DNA of 64,000 nt from UBA1952 sp965246855 (GTDB lineage: Bacteria > Bacteroidota > Bacteroidia > Chitinophagales > Chitinophagaceae), in the NCBI GenBank assembly GCA_965246855.1, contig CBDFFP010000005.1, forward strand, positions 558,001-622,000, given 5' to 3'. A model generated the notes under the pieces. It was not told the origin of the DNA, ran no database searches, and saw only the letters and a program-made list of their open reading frames with translations. Made by a program: the position numbers and the translations under genes. Shown piece by piece: positions 8,576 through 17,472 of the stretch (positions are counted from its first letter, which is position 1; every line of letters starts with the position of its first letter).

Positions 8576-9181
8576 CTATGAGGAAAGGGGTGTGAAGTTT
8601 TTCAGTTTTGTGTACATACGTTTCAGGCTTTCGCTGTTTTCTAATGCGGTATTTAAATCCCAATGATTATAGACGAAGTCCATGAGCCTTGCGTTGTAGC
8701 TTGGTCCAACGGAGGCGTTTTCGTTGACGGGTACGATGTCTTGTCGGATAGCTCTTTTACGGGACTTTCTGGTGAGGTTGATGAGTTTTCTTTTGGGGTC
8801 TTCTTCTGCCTCTGCATCCCGGGGAAACAGGGTTTTGGAGATGCCCAGGTATTTGGCGAACCCTTCGGCGTCTGCTAATATCCACGCTTCTACTTCTTTT
8901 ACGGCAACTCTGAATATCATATTGGGATGCAGGTCGTTTTTAAACCAGTCTTTGATGAGGGCTAAGGGGCATTCCCGGTTATCCAAGTCGGTTAGAATGA
9001 TATGGGGTAAGGCTTTGCAGGCTTGGTTATAACCGTTGATGTGGGTTTTTATCTGGCCATAGCCGTAGCTGTTGATAGAAGTATTGATGCAGTATTTGTT
9101 ACCGAATTGATTGAGTACTTTGATGAGGATGAACTCGCTTAATTCGTCTTCATAGACGAGCGTGACGTAAATGCAGTTCAT
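8576..9181 (-). CDS. DUF4276/TOPRIM-like protein, partner of the upstream AAA ATPase
   Basis: The 201-residue protein resembles the DUF4276/RloB-like group with a TOPRIM-type fold. Visible features are an early acidic cluster (YEDELSEF), a strand ending in two aspartates (HIILTDLDNRECP), and VAVKEVEAWILADAEGFAKYL, the family's conserved E-x-E-A-W-L-L-x-D pattern. A basic segment (LINLTRKSRKRAIRQDIVP) follows. It overlaps the end of the ATPase gene by one base (TGATG), so the two are translationally coupled. Such ATPase plus TOPRIM pairs occur in abortive-infection systems of the AbiL, PARIS and RloAB type, where the second protein is the toxic nuclease effector. The role here is inferred from that layout. 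Confidence 0.7.
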   Translation of the reverse strand: MNCIYVTLVYEDELSEFILIKVLNQFGNKYCINTSINSYGYGQIKTHINGYNQACKALPHIILTDLDNRECPLALIKDWFKNDLHPNMIFRVAVKEVEAWILADAEGFAKYLGISKTLFPRDAEAEEDPKRKLINLTRKSRKRAIRQDIVPVNENASVGPSYNARLMDFVYNHWDLNTALENSESLKRMYTKLKNFTPLSS

Positions 9182-10329
9182 CAGAACATGGATATTTGGG
9201 TGATATTCTTGGGTTTTGTTCTTGGAAGGATGGCCAGTGCGGGAGGGATGCCTGCTTCCAGCATGGCTTTTACTTCTTTAATGGTGGATACCACTCTGAT
9301 TATGGTTCCTTCATTTGTGGGCTCCAGCAGCAGAATCTCGTCTGATGAGATGCCTTTATCATTAAGCAGATCGGAGCTGTGGGAGGTGAGGATGACTTGT
9401 CTTTTTTTGGGCTTTTGGAGTTTATGGATGATGGAAGGTATTTGGGAGACGATTGCGCCGTTGAGGGATAATTCGGGTTCTTCCAACAGTAAAAGCCCGT
9501 CTCCTTCCTGAAGAGACCAAAGTAAGCCAATGAGGCGCAGGGTACCGTCTGAAAACTGGTCTTCTCTTTGCTTGCCTGCGTTTGGACGCCAGTGTTCGTA
9601 GATGGCTTCCAAGTGGGGACGGCCATTTTCCTCGGCGTATTTAAACTCTTTGAATTGCGGGACTGCTATTTTGAGTGCGCCTTCTATTTTTTTGAGCCAG
9701 GCGTTTCGGGTTTTTTCGTTTACTTTAAAAATGCGGTCTAAGAATCCTTTGCCGAATGGGTCTCCGGGTAAATCGGGGCCTGTGAAGGATTGGGGATGCT
9801 TGAGTAGCTGGGGAAGGAGGTGGAGATAGACGACTCCTTCCAGGTATTTATTGATTTCCCGGAAGGCTTTGTTGGCGTTGATTTGTTCCAGGTGTGTTTG
9901 GGTCAGTCTGTCTTTATCTTCTCTGTCTTCTTTGTTGGGTCTGTTGAGTATAAGTTTGTCTCCCTGCCATACTTTTTCGTGTGTGAGATAGGGAAGACGG
10001 TAACCTCTTACTTCTTGTTTTATGCCGATGGAGTACTTCCATGTTGGCTTTTGGGCATCCTCTGCGTCTTTGGAGAAATGGACTTCAATTTCTACATCCG
10101 GATTGTGGCGGGCGGCGAGGCTTCTGATTTTAGAGACCCCGTTGCGATCGGTAACGGCTTTTTGCAGACCTCCGCCGGGTTTTACGATATCTCTGAGGAA
10201 GCGAAAGACATCTAAAAAGTTAGATTTGCCGGAGGCGTTGGGGCCTACAACAAACACCCTGTCGGAGAGCGGGACATCTACGGTTTTGAAGTTTCTCCAG
10301 TTTCTGAGGATGATTCTTGAGATGATCAT
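9181..10329 (-). CDS. AAA family ATPase of a putative defence module (AAA_21/OLD-like)
   Basis: The 382-residue ABC-type ATPase begins with IISRIILRNWRNFKTVDV, the usual start of AAA_15/AAA_21 proteins. It has Walker A GPNASGKSN (about residues 29-37), an ABC signature FSDGTLRLIGLL, Walker B GLLLLEEPELSL and a switch histidine in VILTSHSSDLL. The middle region lacks a long coiled coil, unlike SMC proteins. It is the first gene of a minus-strand pair with the DUF4276-like gene, and the pair looks lower in GC than its surroundings. By analogy with AbiL and PARIS it probably senses infection and controls its partner. It could also be a stand-alone repair ATPase, which the pairing makes less likely. 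Confidence 0.8.
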   Translation of the reverse strand: MIISRIILRNWRNFKTVDVPLSDRVFVVGPNASGKSNFLDVFRFLRDIVKPGGGLQKAVTDRNGVSKIRSLAARHNPDVEIEVHFSKDAEDAQKPTWKYSIGIKQEVRGYRLPYLTHEKVWQGDKLILNRPNKEDREDKDRLTQTHLEQINANKAFREINKYLEGVVYLHLLPQLLKHPQSFTGPDLPGDPFGKGFLDRIFKVNEKTRNAWLKKIEGALKIAVPQFKEFKYAEENGRPHLEAIYEHWRPNAGKQREDQFSDGTLRLIGLLWSLQEGDGLLLLEEPELSLNGAIVSQIPSIIHKLQKPKKRQVILTSHSSDLLNDKGISSDEILLLEPTNEGTIIRVVSTIKEVKAMLEAGIPPALAILPRTKPKNITQISMF

Positions 10330-10589
10330 GGGCTGAATTTTGACGGAATCCGGGGAATTAAGAGGCGGTGTGAAGACCGCTCAACAGAAGCGTACAATTT
10401 TCTCCAAACTTACTTCATAAATGCTGGCTGCTTTATTGTGCGAGACCATTTCGCTGGTTCGGTATAAACCATCTCTACATCACCTTATCCCGCCGTCTCC
10501 TGCGTTCCTCTTTCCATTTCCACAATACCCTCCTCCCTTCCACCGTTACAGAAAGGCCAAAAAATCCGGCTTTACCTTTCCGCTTTCGT

Positions 10590-13028
10590 ATGAAGAACCT
10601 CCTGAGCCTGCTGGGCTTGCTTTTGTTTGGAACGCCCGTTTTTGCGCAGCATATTTTGAGCGGAACGGTAACCAATGACCGCGGGCGCGGGATAGAAACC
10701 GTAACGGTTTCCGTGGTGGGAACAACAGTGGGAACGACCACCGACGCGCGCGGTGCGTACCGTTTGGAAATCCCGCAAAGCACGGCGCAGGCCACGATTC
10801 AGTTCAATACTGTTGGCTATAAAACGCAACGCATCGCGTGGACAACGGCGACGAAAGTTCTGAACGTGAAGCTCCAGAGTGGCACGGTGGAAATGGACGA
10901 GTTTGTGAAGAAGAACGACCGCACCCGCTACGAAACCGGAACCGTTTTCCTCGACCCCGCGCGCGCCAATGATTTGCCTTCCACCATCAGCGGCATCGAG
11001 GGATTGATAAAGACTTTCGTAGGAACCAACAACGAGCTGACCTCCCAATACAGCGTACGCGGCGGCAACTACGACGAGAACCTGGTGTATGTAAACGACT
11101 TTGAGATTTACCGGCCTTATCTCACGCGCTCCGGGCAGCAGGAAGGGCTTTCTTTTGTGAACAGCGACCTCGCGAGCGGCGCGAATTTCTCCCTCGGCGG
11201 CTTTGCGGCGCGCTACGGCGACAAGATGAGTTCGGTGCTGGATGTTACCTACCGGCGGCCCACGAAGTTTGCCGGTTCAGCAACGGCTTCCCTCCTTGGC
11301 GCAAGCTTGCATTTGGAAGGCGCGTCTAAAAATCAGAAGCTTACGTGGCTCTTCGGCGCGCGGCAGAAAAGCAATCAATACCTCTTGCAGGCACAACCTA
11401 CAAAAGGCGTGTACAACCCCACGTTTACGGACGTGCAGGGCCTGCTTCATTACCGCTTTAATGACCGCTGGGAAGGCGAAGTGATTGGCAACTACGCGCG
11501 CAACCGCTTCTCTTTTATTCCGGAGGAAATGACTTCTTCTTTCGGCGTGGTGAATCAGGCGTTTCAGTTGCGCGTGTTCTATACCGGCAGTGAGGAGGAT
11601 AGGTTTGATTCACGCTTCGGCGGCGTTTCTACCACGTACCGGCCCAACGATAAACTGCGCTTAAAATTCTTGGCTTCCGGCTTCCAGACCGACGAGCGCG
11701 AGACCTACGATATTGGCGGTGAATACCTGTTGGGCGAACTGGAAACCGACCTCGGAAAAGAGAATTTCGGCAACATCAAAACCTACTTGGGAACGGGCAT
11801 TATCCAGACCCATGCGCGCAACTATCTGAAGGTGAATGTGGGTACGCTGGCGCACCGTGGGTCGTACAGTGCGGGGCGGCATTTTATGCAGTGGGGAGCC
11901 GACCTTTCTTACAACAGCATCAACGACAGATTGCAGGAATGGGAGCGCCGCGACTCGGCAGGATTTACGCAGCCCGCGAACCCCGATGTGCTCACCATGG
12001 CACGGCTGTATCGCGGAACGGCGAACTTTAATTACCTCAAGTACACGGCCTTTGCGCAGGACAATTTCCGGCCTTTTAAGGGCGAGGATTTCACAGCTAC
12101 GGTTGGCTTGCGGTATCTCTACAACGCGCTGAACAACGAGCAGGTTTTTAGCCCGCGCGTGCAGCTTGCGTGGAAGCCTAGATGGAAGCGGAACATGGTT
12201 TTCAAAGCGTCTGCCGGAGTGTATGTGCAGCCCGCTTTTTACCGCGAAATGCGCGACCTCGACGGCACGATAAACACGCAGGTGCGGGCGCAGAAATCGG
12301 CGCACTACGTGGCAGGTCTGGACTACAATTTCCGGTCGGGAAGAAAGCCAGTGAAGTTTACGGCGGAGGTGTATTACAAGCAGCTTTGGGACTTGGTTCC
12401 GTATGAGTACGACAATGTGCGCATCCGCTATTTTGGCGAGAACAGTGCGGTGGGTTATGCCTATGGCGGCGAGGTGCGCCTCTACGGCGATTTGGTTCCC
12501 GATGCGCCGTCGTGGATTTCTCTCGGCGTGTTGAAGTCGGCGGAGAATCTGAACAACGACCGGATTCTGTACAAAGGCGCGGGCGGCGGCGACAGTGCTA
12601 CGGTGTATCCCGGATACATTCCGCGCCCGTCCGACCAGCGGTTTATGATTGGGATGTATTTTCAGGATTATCTGCCGCGCAACAAAAACTTCCGGATGCA
12701 CCTGAACCTGCTGTACGCTACTGGTCTGCCTTTTGGCCCGCCCGACCGCGAGCGTTACCGGGATACATTGCGCCTGCCCGATTACCGCCGCGTGGACATT
12801 GGCTTCTCGGCTTTGCTGGTGGACACGAAGAAAAAGCGGCTGCCGTCGCACTCTATTTTCCGGGGTTTGGAAAGCGTGTGGGCGAGCTTTGAGGTGTTCA
12901 ATTTGCTGGGCATTCAGAACACGCTTTCCTACTCTTGGATTCAAGACCAAAGCACGGGCGGCAGCTACGCGGTGCCAAACAGATTGACGAGCCGGCTGTT
13001 GAATTTCAAGCTGGCGGTACGGTTTTAA
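10590..13028 (+). CDS. TonB-dependent receptor with carboxypeptidase-like N-terminal domain
   Basis: The 812-residue outer-membrane protein starts with a signal peptide (LLSLLGLLLFGTPVFAQ). A CarboxypepD_reg-like domain follows (about 22-105; LSGTVTNDRGRGIETVTVSV), then a plug domain (about 120-230; YSVRGGNYDENLVYVNDFEIY) and a 22-stranded barrel ending in LLNFKLAVRF with the C-terminal Phe typical of barrels. No SusD gene is beside it, so it is probably not a SusCD glycan importer. Its substrate (siderophore, vitamin or peptide) cannot be read from sequence. The 260 bp upstream contain no other gene that I can see. Confidence 0.92.
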   Translation: MKNLLSLLGLLLFGTPVFAQHILSGTVTNDRGRGIETVTVSVVGTTVGTTTDARGAYRLEIPQSTAQATIQFNTVGYKTQRIAWTTATKVLNVKLQSGTVEMDEFVKKNDRTRYETGTVFLDPARANDLPSTISGIEGLIKTFVGTNNELTSQYSVRGGNYDENLVYVNDFEIYRPYLTRSGQQEGLSFVNSDLASGANFSLGGFAARYGDKMSSVLDVTYRRPTKFAGSATASLLGASLHLEGASKNQKLTWLFGARQKSNQYLLQAQPTKGVYNPTFTDVQGLLHYRFNDRWEGEVIGNYARNRFSFIPEEMTSSFGVVNQAFQLRVFYTGSEEDRFDSRFGGVSTTYRPNDKLRLKFLASGFQTDERETYDIGGEYLLGELETDLGKENFGNIKTYLGTGIIQTHARNYLKVNVGTLAHRGSYSAGRHFMQWGADLSYNSINDRLQEWERRDSAGFTQPANPDVLTMARLYRGTANFNYLKYTAFAQDNFRPFKGEDFTATVGLRYLYNALNNEQVFSPRVQLAWKPRWKRNMVFKASAGVYVQPAFYREMRDLDGTINTQVRAQKSAHYVAGLDYNFRSGRKPVKFTAEVYYKQLWDLVPYEYDNVRIRYFGENSAVGYAYGGEVRLYGDLVPDAPSWISLGVLKSAENLNNDRILYKGAGGGDSATVYPGYIPRPSDQRFMIGMYFQDYLPRNKNFRMHLNLLYATGLPFGPPDRERYRDTLRLPDYRRVDIGFSALLVDTKKKRLPSHSIFRGLESVWASFEVFNLLGIQNTLSYSWIQDQSTGGSYAVPNRLTSRLLNFKLAVRF

Positions 13029-13099
13029 AAAAAGAATTTGCTCCTTTGGAAAGGATGGCTATTTTTGCGGCCCGCTTGCGGAAAAGCAAGAGGGAAAAT

Positions 13100-13172
13100 G
13101 ATTCGGTAGCTCAGTTGGTAGAGCAATACACTTTTAATGTATGGGCCCTGGGTTCGAGTCCCAGCCGAATCA
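13100..13172 (+). tRNA. tRNA-Lys (anticodon TTT)
   Basis: This 73-nt cloverleaf has acceptor arms GATTCGG and CCGAATC, a D arm GCTC-AGTTGGTA-GAGC, an anticodon stem ATACA/TGTAT with loop CTTTTAA (anticodon TTT), and a T arm CTGGG-TTCGAGT-CCCAG. The discriminator base is A and CCA is not encoded. A terminator follows 10 bp downstream. Confidence 0.97.
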
Positions 13173-13181
13173 CCCGAATGT

Positions 13182-13215
13182 AAAACGCCTCCTTATCAAA
13201 AGGGGCGTTTTTTTA
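13182..13215 (+). terminator. Terminator after tRNA-Lys
   Basis: Hairpin AAAACGCCTCCTT / AAAAGGGGCGTTTT with a three-base loop and a run of T on the plus strand. Confidence 0.88.
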
Positions 13216-13245
13216 TGCCGGAAGCGGCACGCATGCATGGAGGGT

Positions 13246-14691
13246 CTATTGTTTCATCAGCTTCTGATAGCCGTCTTTTGTTTTCAGGATGTAAATCCCC
13301 GCCGGCCAGTTCTCCACCGAAAGATCGTAAGGCACATTTCCCGAAGCCAGCTTTCTACCGCTCAAATCTGTTATCGTCCACGGCTCCTGAGTGATGATGT
13401 ACAACATGTCGCGTAGCGGATTGGGACAGCCCAGGTGCTGCATCTGCGCAAGAGTAGCGTTCTTCACGCCCGTCGGGTCGTTGTAGGTTTCGTAGAAGTA
13501 GATTGTACTGTCGTAGGCCGCGCCAAAAGTGCCCGCAACCGCATCGTAAGGCAGCTTCCACAGCTTCTCAATGTAGCCGTCGGCGCTGAGAAGAATCGGA
13601 ATTTTTTCCGTCAAAGTATCTACCCCGCCGTTCACCCAATAATTGTAGAGCGTGTCTTGATCGCCGTTGCTGTTGAGGTTGCTTCTGTTCCGGAATTGCA
13701 ACACAAAAGCGCCATTCAGAAACTGGCTGTTGCGGATGTCCACGGGTTGCCCAAAGTTCCCGGCGTAGGTATAATCCGACTTCCACAAAGAAGATGAAGA
13801 AGGCGCAGCGCCGCTGAAATATTGATAGCTCACGAGTCGGTTTTGCGCATCGGAAATAAAGCCGGAAGCGGCGTAGTAGGAAGCCGTATCGCTTGTCGTC
13901 CGCAGAGAATCATAGGCCACCTGCATGTACAGCGTGTAGTAGCCGTCAGCGTTGAAAGTGGAGAAAGTCTTTTGGTATTTCTGGTTGAAAGTGATTCCGT
14001 TTCCGCCTGTGTAGGACGTTGCCACGCGCAGGGTCGTCAGAGAGCTATCAGGCAATGTTCCGGTATAGAAATAAAGGGTCTCCTGCGTTGCGCCGCTGTC
14101 CCGTGCTACGTTGCCATTGGTGTTGAACCAACGGTATAAAGACGTTCCGGTAACACTGGTTTTCAGATTCCCGTTGGAGTGATAAGTGTTCACCGTGGTG
14201 GTTGGACTACCGCCCGTATTACGACTGACGCTGGTCAGAATATTGGTGTCGGCATCATAGGTGTAGGCGAAAGCACTTCTGAACGCGGGAACGCCGATCG
14301 GCGTACTTGCCTGCGCGTAAAAACGCACCACACTGTCAGCCACCACAAGCGGCTTGTTATACATGTTCTGAGCGTAAAAAGTAGCCGCGTAGCTGCCTTG
14401 AAAATTGTGCTGAAGTCCCGCCGATCCGTAGGTTCCACTGTAGTAAATGCGACCACTATCGGCAACGTAATTGCCGCCGGAATAGCTGCGGTTTACCGTT
14501 CCCACGAGCCGTTGCTTTATCGCCGCCGACTTATTGGCTGTTGTGGTTTTCGCCTGCTGTTTGTCTATTTGCTTTTGCAGCGAAGCAGCCATAAACGGGT
14601 CTCTTCCGGCAGGAAGAAAAGAGTTTTTGGGTTGTGCCTTTAAAGAGGCGGCAGCGAACAATAAAAGTCCGGTGGCGTACAGTTTTTTCAT
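13246..14691 (-). CDS. Secreted protein with T9SS type A sorting domain
   Basis: The 481-residue precursor starts at ATG 14691 with a signal peptide (KKLYATGLLLFAAASLKAQ). The middle is a beta-rich repeat region with segments such as TYTYAGNFGQPVDIRNS and FAYTYDADTNILTSVSRNT, reminiscent of YD/RHS-like or YncE-like strands. The last 75 residues are a T9SS C-terminal domain (WTITDLSGRKLASGNVPYDL, then NWPAGIYILKTKDG, YQKLMKQ), so it should be exported by the type IX system and attached to or released from the surface. The function is unknown. It is convergent with tRNA-Lys. Confidence 0.85.
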   Translation of the reverse strand: MKKLYATGLLLFAAASLKAQPKNSFLPAGRDPFMAASLQKQIDKQQAKTTTANKSAAIKQRLVGTVNRSYSGGNYVADSGRIYYSGTYGSAGLQHNFQGSYAATFYAQNMYNKPLVVADSVVRFYAQASTPIGVPAFRSAFAYTYDADTNILTSVSRNTGGSPTTTVNTYHSNGNLKTSVTGTSLYRWFNTNGNVARDSGATQETLYFYTGTLPDSSLTTLRVATSYTGGNGITFNQKYQKTFSTFNADGYYTLYMQVAYDSLRTTSDTASYYAASGFISDAQNRLVSYQYFSGAAPSSSSLWKSDYTYAGNFGQPVDIRNSQFLNGAFVLQFRNRSNLNSNGDQDTLYNYWVNGGVDTLTEKIPILLSADGYIEKLWKLPYDAVAGTFGAAYDSTIYFYETYNDPTGVKNATLAQMQHLGCPNPLRDMLYIITQEPWTITDLSGRKLASGNVPYDLSVENWPAGIYILKTKDGYQKLMKQ

Positions 14692-14914
14692 GAACAGAAA
14701 GGGGAGACTTTTTGCAAAAATATTGCGTCTTTCAATCGTTGTCAGGCAGGGCAAGTCTTTTACAGCAGACTCTGTTTTGCAGAAGCAAATTAAGGCATAT
14801 CAATTGAGGTAAACATTTTTGTTTCGTCCGCTTTGTTTTGTGGAATCATGGAGCGTATTTTGGCACAGTTATTTTCTACGTTTCTCCATTCACCTCAAAA
14901 ACCTCTCTCAAATT

Positions 14915-15091
14915 ATGCGTTCCATTCTCTACGTCATCGCCGTCATTCTTATTATCGGCTGGCTTATCGGTCAGTTCGGCGGCACCGGCTTCAACTTCCC
15001 GTCTATTGGCGGGTATAGCCTGCTCCACATCCTGCTGGTGCTGGCCATTATTTCCCTTCTGCTTGGCTTTATCCGCCGCGGCGAAGTGTAA
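14915..15091 (+). CDS. Small lmo0937-family membrane protein
   Basis: The 58-residue protein has two transmembrane helices (ILYVIAVILIIGWLIGQF and LLHILLVLAIISLLLGFI) joined by a Gly-rich turn and ends in a short basic tail (RRGEV). This is the typical pattern of the lmo0937 family, small envelope proteins of unknown role often linked to stress. The frame is open from 14819, but the ATG at 14915 gives the compact family form. A terminator follows 30 bp downstream. Confidence 0.75.
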   Translation: MRSILYVIAVILIIGWLIGQFGGTGFNFPSIGGYSLLHILLVLAIISLLLGFIRRGEV

Positions 15092-15120
15092 TAGTTCGCG
15101 CGCTAAGCGCAGCTTGTATA

Positions 15121-15157
15121 AACTCCCCGGAAGGTCTTGGCTTTCCGGGGATTTTTG
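15121..15157 (+). terminator. Intrinsic terminator after lmo0937-type gene
   Basis: Hairpin CCCCGGAAGG / CTTTCCGGGG with a six-base loop, followed by ATTTTT. Confidence 0.88.
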
Positions 15158-15170
15158 TGGTCTCTTTTTG

Positions 15171-15272
15171 GGCGCTGCCTTCGGCCCGGGCTATCCACTG
15201 CTATCTTTTTGCGCCCCCGCACGAAAGCCTACGCTGCAAAAAGGATATCCGCTGCTATCCCTAGCGCGGTGA
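15171..15272. repeat. Dispersed intergenic repeat with CCGCTGCTATCC motif
   Basis: This non-coding element of about 100 bp contains ATCCACTGCTATC and ATCCGCTGCTATC as direct copies about 55 bp apart, and TTTTTGC facing GCAAAAA so that the centre can fold. GCGCTGCC and TAGCGCGG bracket it. I recall very similar sequences in intergenic regions of many Bacteroidota genomes; no function is known to me. Confidence 0.55.
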
Positions 15273-15425
15273 TTTGGCGGCTCTTACTTGAAAAGAGAAA
15301 TCAAGGTTGATAGACGCACGCCCGGCGCTACCGCAACAGGTATTGTACTCAAAACAAAGTCGCTGACGCACGGGTTTCGGTAATGTCGGAATATCAAGCA
15401 AAATCCCCAAACTCCAAGGAAAAGC

Positions 15426-15474
15426 CAAATCTCAAACAAACGTTTGATTGTTTCAAACGTTTGTTTGAGATTTG
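15426..15474. promoter_or_regulatory. TetR operator: perfect 22-bp inverted repeat
   Basis: The arms at 15426-15447 and 15453-15474 are exact reverse complements separated by five bases. Each arm contains the ten-base palindrome CAAACGTTTG (15437-15446 and 15454-15463), so the site looks like two stacked operators with centres 17 bp apart. It ends eight bases before the start codon of the TetR gene, where a bound repressor would block the promoter or transcript start of the whole efflux operon, including its own gene. Confidence 0.88.
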
Positions 15475-15482
15475 CCTCCGCA

Positions 15483-16109
15483 ATGGTACAGCCCAAAAAC
15501 ATCCGCATTCTGGAAGCAGCCGAAAAGCTCTTCGCCGACAGGGGCTTTGACGGCACTTCCATCCGCGACATTGCCTCGGAAGCGGATGCCAACGTGTCCA
15601 TGATTTCCTACTACTTCGGTTCCAAGGAAAATCTGATGAAGGCTATCATCCGCCAGAAGGTAAGCGACTCGCAAAAGTCTTTGGAGGAAGTGATGGCCGA
15701 CACTACGACCACACCAGTAGAGAAAATCCAGATTTTTATCCGCCGCTTCGTGAACTATAAAATCAGCTGTCCGCAGTTCACGCGCATCATGATGGCCGAG
15801 CAGATGCTGAAACGAAACGAGGAGTTTGCGCCCTTGATAGCCGAGTTGCGCACCTCGCTCGCTACGCACCTTCAAACGCTGCTCAACGCCGCTGTACGTA
15901 AGGGCCTTATCCGTAAAAATGTGGACGTAGTCCTGCTTATCGGAACGCTTATGGGCACAGTGAACATGCTGATGAGCAACCGCGAATTCTATAAATCCTA
16001 CCACCGTATCAGCGGTAAAAAAGAAACCTCTTTTGAGGCCGACTATGACAAGTTGATTCTGGACCATACGCAAGCCCTTATCCTATCGCTCCTTCTCCAT
16101 GAAAAATAA
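15483..16109 (+). CDS. TetR/AcrR family repressor of the efflux operon
   Basis: The 208-residue regulator has an N-terminal TetR helix-turn-helix (about residues 6-52: ILEAAEKLFADRGFDGTSI, RDIASEADANVSMISYYFG, SKENLMKAI) and a helical C-terminal ligand-binding domain. The ATG at 15483 is chosen over an in-frame start at 15444 that lies inside the operator. It is the first gene of an operon with TolC, HlyD and MFS genes and overlaps the TolC gene by 11 bp. Autorepression through the palindrome at 15426-15474 and release by a toxic substrate of the pump is the expected logic. Confidence 0.92.
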   Translation: MVQPKNIRILEAAEKLFADRGFDGTSIRDIASEADANVSMISYYFGSKENLMKAIIRQKVSDSQKSLEEVMADTTTTPVEKIQIFIRRFVNYKISCPQFTRIMMAEQMLKRNEEFAPLIAELRTSLATHLQTLLNAAVRKGLIRKNVDVVLLIGTLMGTVNMLMSNREFYKSYHRISGKKETSFEADYDKLILDHTQALILSLLLHEK

Positions 16110-17445
16110 AATCCGTTCACTCCTTCTCACCGGCGCAGCATTGGCGCTGGAGCTTTCCGGCTTCGCCCAAAGCCGCGTCATTCCGCTCGCCGAAGCCATC
16201 CGTTTAGGCATTGGCTCCAGCAGCCGCCTGCAAGTGGACTCCGCCCTGATTCTGCAATCGGAAGCGCAGTACGATGAAGCCTGGCAGCACGCCCTACCCG
16301 ACGCATCCGTCTCTGCGCAGCAGCTTTTCCTGAACAGCCCCACTGTAAATCTCCAGACGACCACGCGCCAGAGCAGCGATACCAGCACCACGCAACGAAG
16401 CAGCACGCCGCAGGTGAGCCGCGTCTTCTTTCTGAACGCTTCTGCCTCGCTTCCCCTCTTCGCCGGGGGACAAATCCGGTATGGCCGCGAACGGGCAAAA
16501 CTGTTGCGCGAAGCGGCGTGTCTTTCTGCCGGTAGTGACCGCAGTGCCGTTGCCTACAACGTGGCGCAGGCCTACAACAATCTCTCCAAAGCAACGGACG
16601 CAATTGCTGTTATTGAGGAAGATTTGCGCGCTGCCCGTGCCCGCGATTCCAACTTCCTGCAACTGGAAAACAACGGCGCGATTCCGCGCAACGACCGATT
16701 AAAAGCGGCGCTGCAAACATCCAATATAGAGCTACAATTGCTGGAAGCGCAAAGCAACTATTCCCTTGCGCAAAGCACGTTGAACCTGCTTCTCGGTCTT
16801 CTGGAAACCACCGACATCCAGATTGACAGAGCATACACGAGCATTCAAATTCCGGCGGGCAGTTACGAAGATTATCTCCAACAGGCCGTTGCTAACCGGC
16901 AGGATCTGAAGGCGCTTTCCCTGCAAGAAAAAGCAGCCACTTTTGGCATCAAATCCGCGAAGGCGGGCTACTTGCCCACACTCGCGGCAACAGGCGGCTA
17001 TGTGTATCTGGACGTCCCTAACCTTATCACCGTAACCAACGCGCTGAACGGCGGAGTGGCGCTGAAATACAGCCTCAGCAGTCTGTGGAAAACCAAGTCG
17101 GCTATTCACCTCGCGCAGGCGCAACGGATGCAGGTGGAAGCCAACAGCCGGGCCCTGAGCGACGCGATTCGCCTACAAGTGAATCAGGATTACCAGATGC
17201 AGGTGCTGGCGCAACGCAAGATTGCCGTGTACCAAAAAGCGGAACAACAGGCAGAAGAAAACGCCCGTATCATTCGCAATAAACGCGATAACGGACTGGC
17301 CACCATCACCGAACTTTTAGACGCCGACGCGGCTCTGCTTTCCGCCAAACTGAACGTCTCTTATGCGCAGTCGGACGCGGCGCTGGCGTACTACAAACTG
17401 CTGCAAACCACCGGCTTTGTACCGGGCGAAAATCCTTCCCGTTAA
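16099..17445 (+). CDS. TolC family outer-membrane efflux channel
   Basis: The 448-residue precursor has a signal peptide (IRSLLLTGAALALELSGFAQ) and two related coiled-coil/barrel halves of the outer-membrane efflux protein family. Typical segments are VIPLAEAIRLGIGSSSRLQV, VAYNVAQAYNNLSKATDAI, LKALSLQEKAATFGIKSAKA with GYLPTLAATGGYVY, and RDNGLATITELLDADAALL near the end. It forms the outer-membrane duct of the pump. The ATG overlaps the TetR gene by 11 bp, and the HlyD gene begins 27 bp after its stop. Confidence 0.92.
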   Translation: MKNKIRSLLLTGAALALELSGFAQSRVIPLAEAIRLGIGSSSRLQVDSALILQSEAQYDEAWQHALPDASVSAQQLFLNSPTVNLQTTTRQSSDTSTTQRSSTPQVSRVFFLNASASLPLFAGGQIRYGRERAKLLREAACLSAGSDRSAVAYNVAQAYNNLSKATDAIAVIEEDLRAARARDSNFLQLENNGAIPRNDRLKAALQTSNIELQLLEAQSNYSLAQSTLNLLLGLLETTDIQIDRAYTSIQIPAGSYEDYLQQAVANRQDLKALSLQEKAATFGIKSAKAGYLPTLAATGGYVYLDVPNLITVTNALNGGVALKYSLSSLWKTKSAIHLAQAQRMQVEANSRALSDAIRLQVNQDYQMQVLAQRKIAVYQKAEQQAEENARIIRNKRDNGLATITELLDADAALLSAKLNVSYAQSDAALAYYKLLQTTGFVPGENPSR

Positions 17446-17472
17446 ACCCTCTCTTCCTCCCAAAATATCCCT

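Noticed and set aside
10590..13028. SusC-type glycan importer
   Set aside because: No SusD-like lipoprotein or glycoside hydrolase gene is adjacent, and the length (812 residues) is below the usual SusC size.
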